NCBI GenBank assembly: GCA_900764105.1
Contig: CAAFMS010000018.1
Location: 1-7,199, forward strand
Source: Clostridia bacterium
Lineage (GTDB): Bacteria > Bacillota > Clostridia > Christensenellales > Borkfalkiaceae
Reading direction: 5' to 3'
DNA: 7,199 nucleotides
This document shows, piece by piece, positions 7,063 through 7,199 of this stretch (positions are counted from its first letter, which is position 1; every line of letters begins with the position of its first letter). The notes beneath the pieces were generated by a model that saw only the letters and a list, made by a program, of their open reading frames with translations, did no database searches and was not told the origin of the DNA. A program made the position numbers and the translations under genes.

Positions 7063-7168
7063 ATTTTCAGGCGTATCTTACGCTTAATTCATTGTTCTTT
7101 CCGCGGCTTGTATTTGTATACTAACCCGCGGAAACGCCGCGACTTAAACGCAATCTACGCCTGAAAAT
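7063..7168. repeat. 106-bp imperfect palindrome abutting the 240-bp element
   Basis: ATTTTCAGGCGTA (7063-7075) pairs perfectly with TACGCCTGAAAAT (7156-7168). Further in, TTTCCGCGG (7098-7106) pairs with CCGCGGAAA (7126-7134), and GTAT (7110-7113) with ATAC (7118-7121) around a TTGT loop. The two connecting stretches are 22 and 21 bases long and are themselves partly complementary, so the whole unit can fold as one long hairpin. It begins at the base next to the end of the neighbouring element. Confidence 0.55.
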
Positions 7169-7199
7169 TTGCGGGAACATTGATAATTTAAAATATAGG

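Larger units (their letters stand above)
6754..7199. other. 446-bp region without a convincing gene, rich in inverted repeats
   Basis: No frame here has a start codon with a ribosome binding site and family-like protein. The longest open stretch is on the minus strand, about 130 codons from 7066 to 6677, overlapping the 3' end of the acetyltransferase gene; its first ATG is at 6871. The region is filled with nested inverted repeats, listed separately, from 6823 to 7168. The last 20 bases are AT-rich and hold TTGATA at 7180-7185, which could be the -35 of a promoter whose -10 lies past the edge. Confidence 0.6.

Noticed and set aside
1..7199. CRISPR arrays, tRNA or rRNA genes, integron or tyrosine-recombinase attachment sites
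   Set aside because: No regularly spaced repeats, no tRNA-like cloverleaf with CCA end or anticodon arm, and no recognisable attachment core was found on reading both strands.

Overview
The window looks like a chromosomal segment of a low-to-mid GC Gram-positive anaerobe of the Clostridia, probably uncultured and gut-associated. That placement is inference. It rests on near-consensus sigma-A promoters (TTGACC or TTGCAA, 17 bp, TATAAT), AGGAG-type ribosome binding sites, a MATE exporter of the Clostridia/MepA-like type, and a very large Tyr/Asp-rich surface protein built from InlB-like beta modules and GLUG-like repeats. No ribosomal RNA, tRNA or taxonomic marker is present to settle it.

Layout, left to right. 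(a) 1-34, minus strand: the first 11 codons of a gene that leaves the window, with its ribosome binding site at 46-50. (b) 120-4475, plus strand: a giant open frame for an InlB-like/GLUG-like repeat protein. Coding-type sequence begins directly after an in-frame stop at 117-119, with no credible start codon, ribosome binding site or signal peptide, so the gene looks 5'-truncated. The TTG at 216 is only the first possible start in a frame already open. (c) 4476-4701: a convergent intergenic region with a 12-bp direct repeat exactly 100 bp apart, a REP-like hairpin headed by GTAG between the copies, and a strong bidirectional terminator. (d) 4702-6036, minus strand: a complete MATE-family efflux transporter. 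(e) 6037-6288: an AT-rich divergent intergenic region with one near-consensus sigma-A promoter for each flanking gene. (f) 6289-6753, plus strand: a complete GNAT N-acetyltransferase of the diamine/thialysine acetyltransferase-like type. (g) 6754-7199: no convincing gene, but two abutting inverted-repeat structures, 6823-7062 closed by 27-bp arms and 7063-7168, which folds as one long imperfect palindrome. Together they look like a structured RNA or a small non-autonomous mobile element.

The MATE pump and the acetyltransferase are each monocistronic and divergently transcribed from separate promoters. Both could protect against small amines or toxic cationic compounds, but nothing in the sequence proves a joint role. 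The most unusual parts are the headless surface-protein gene and the dense nest of inverted repeats at the right end.
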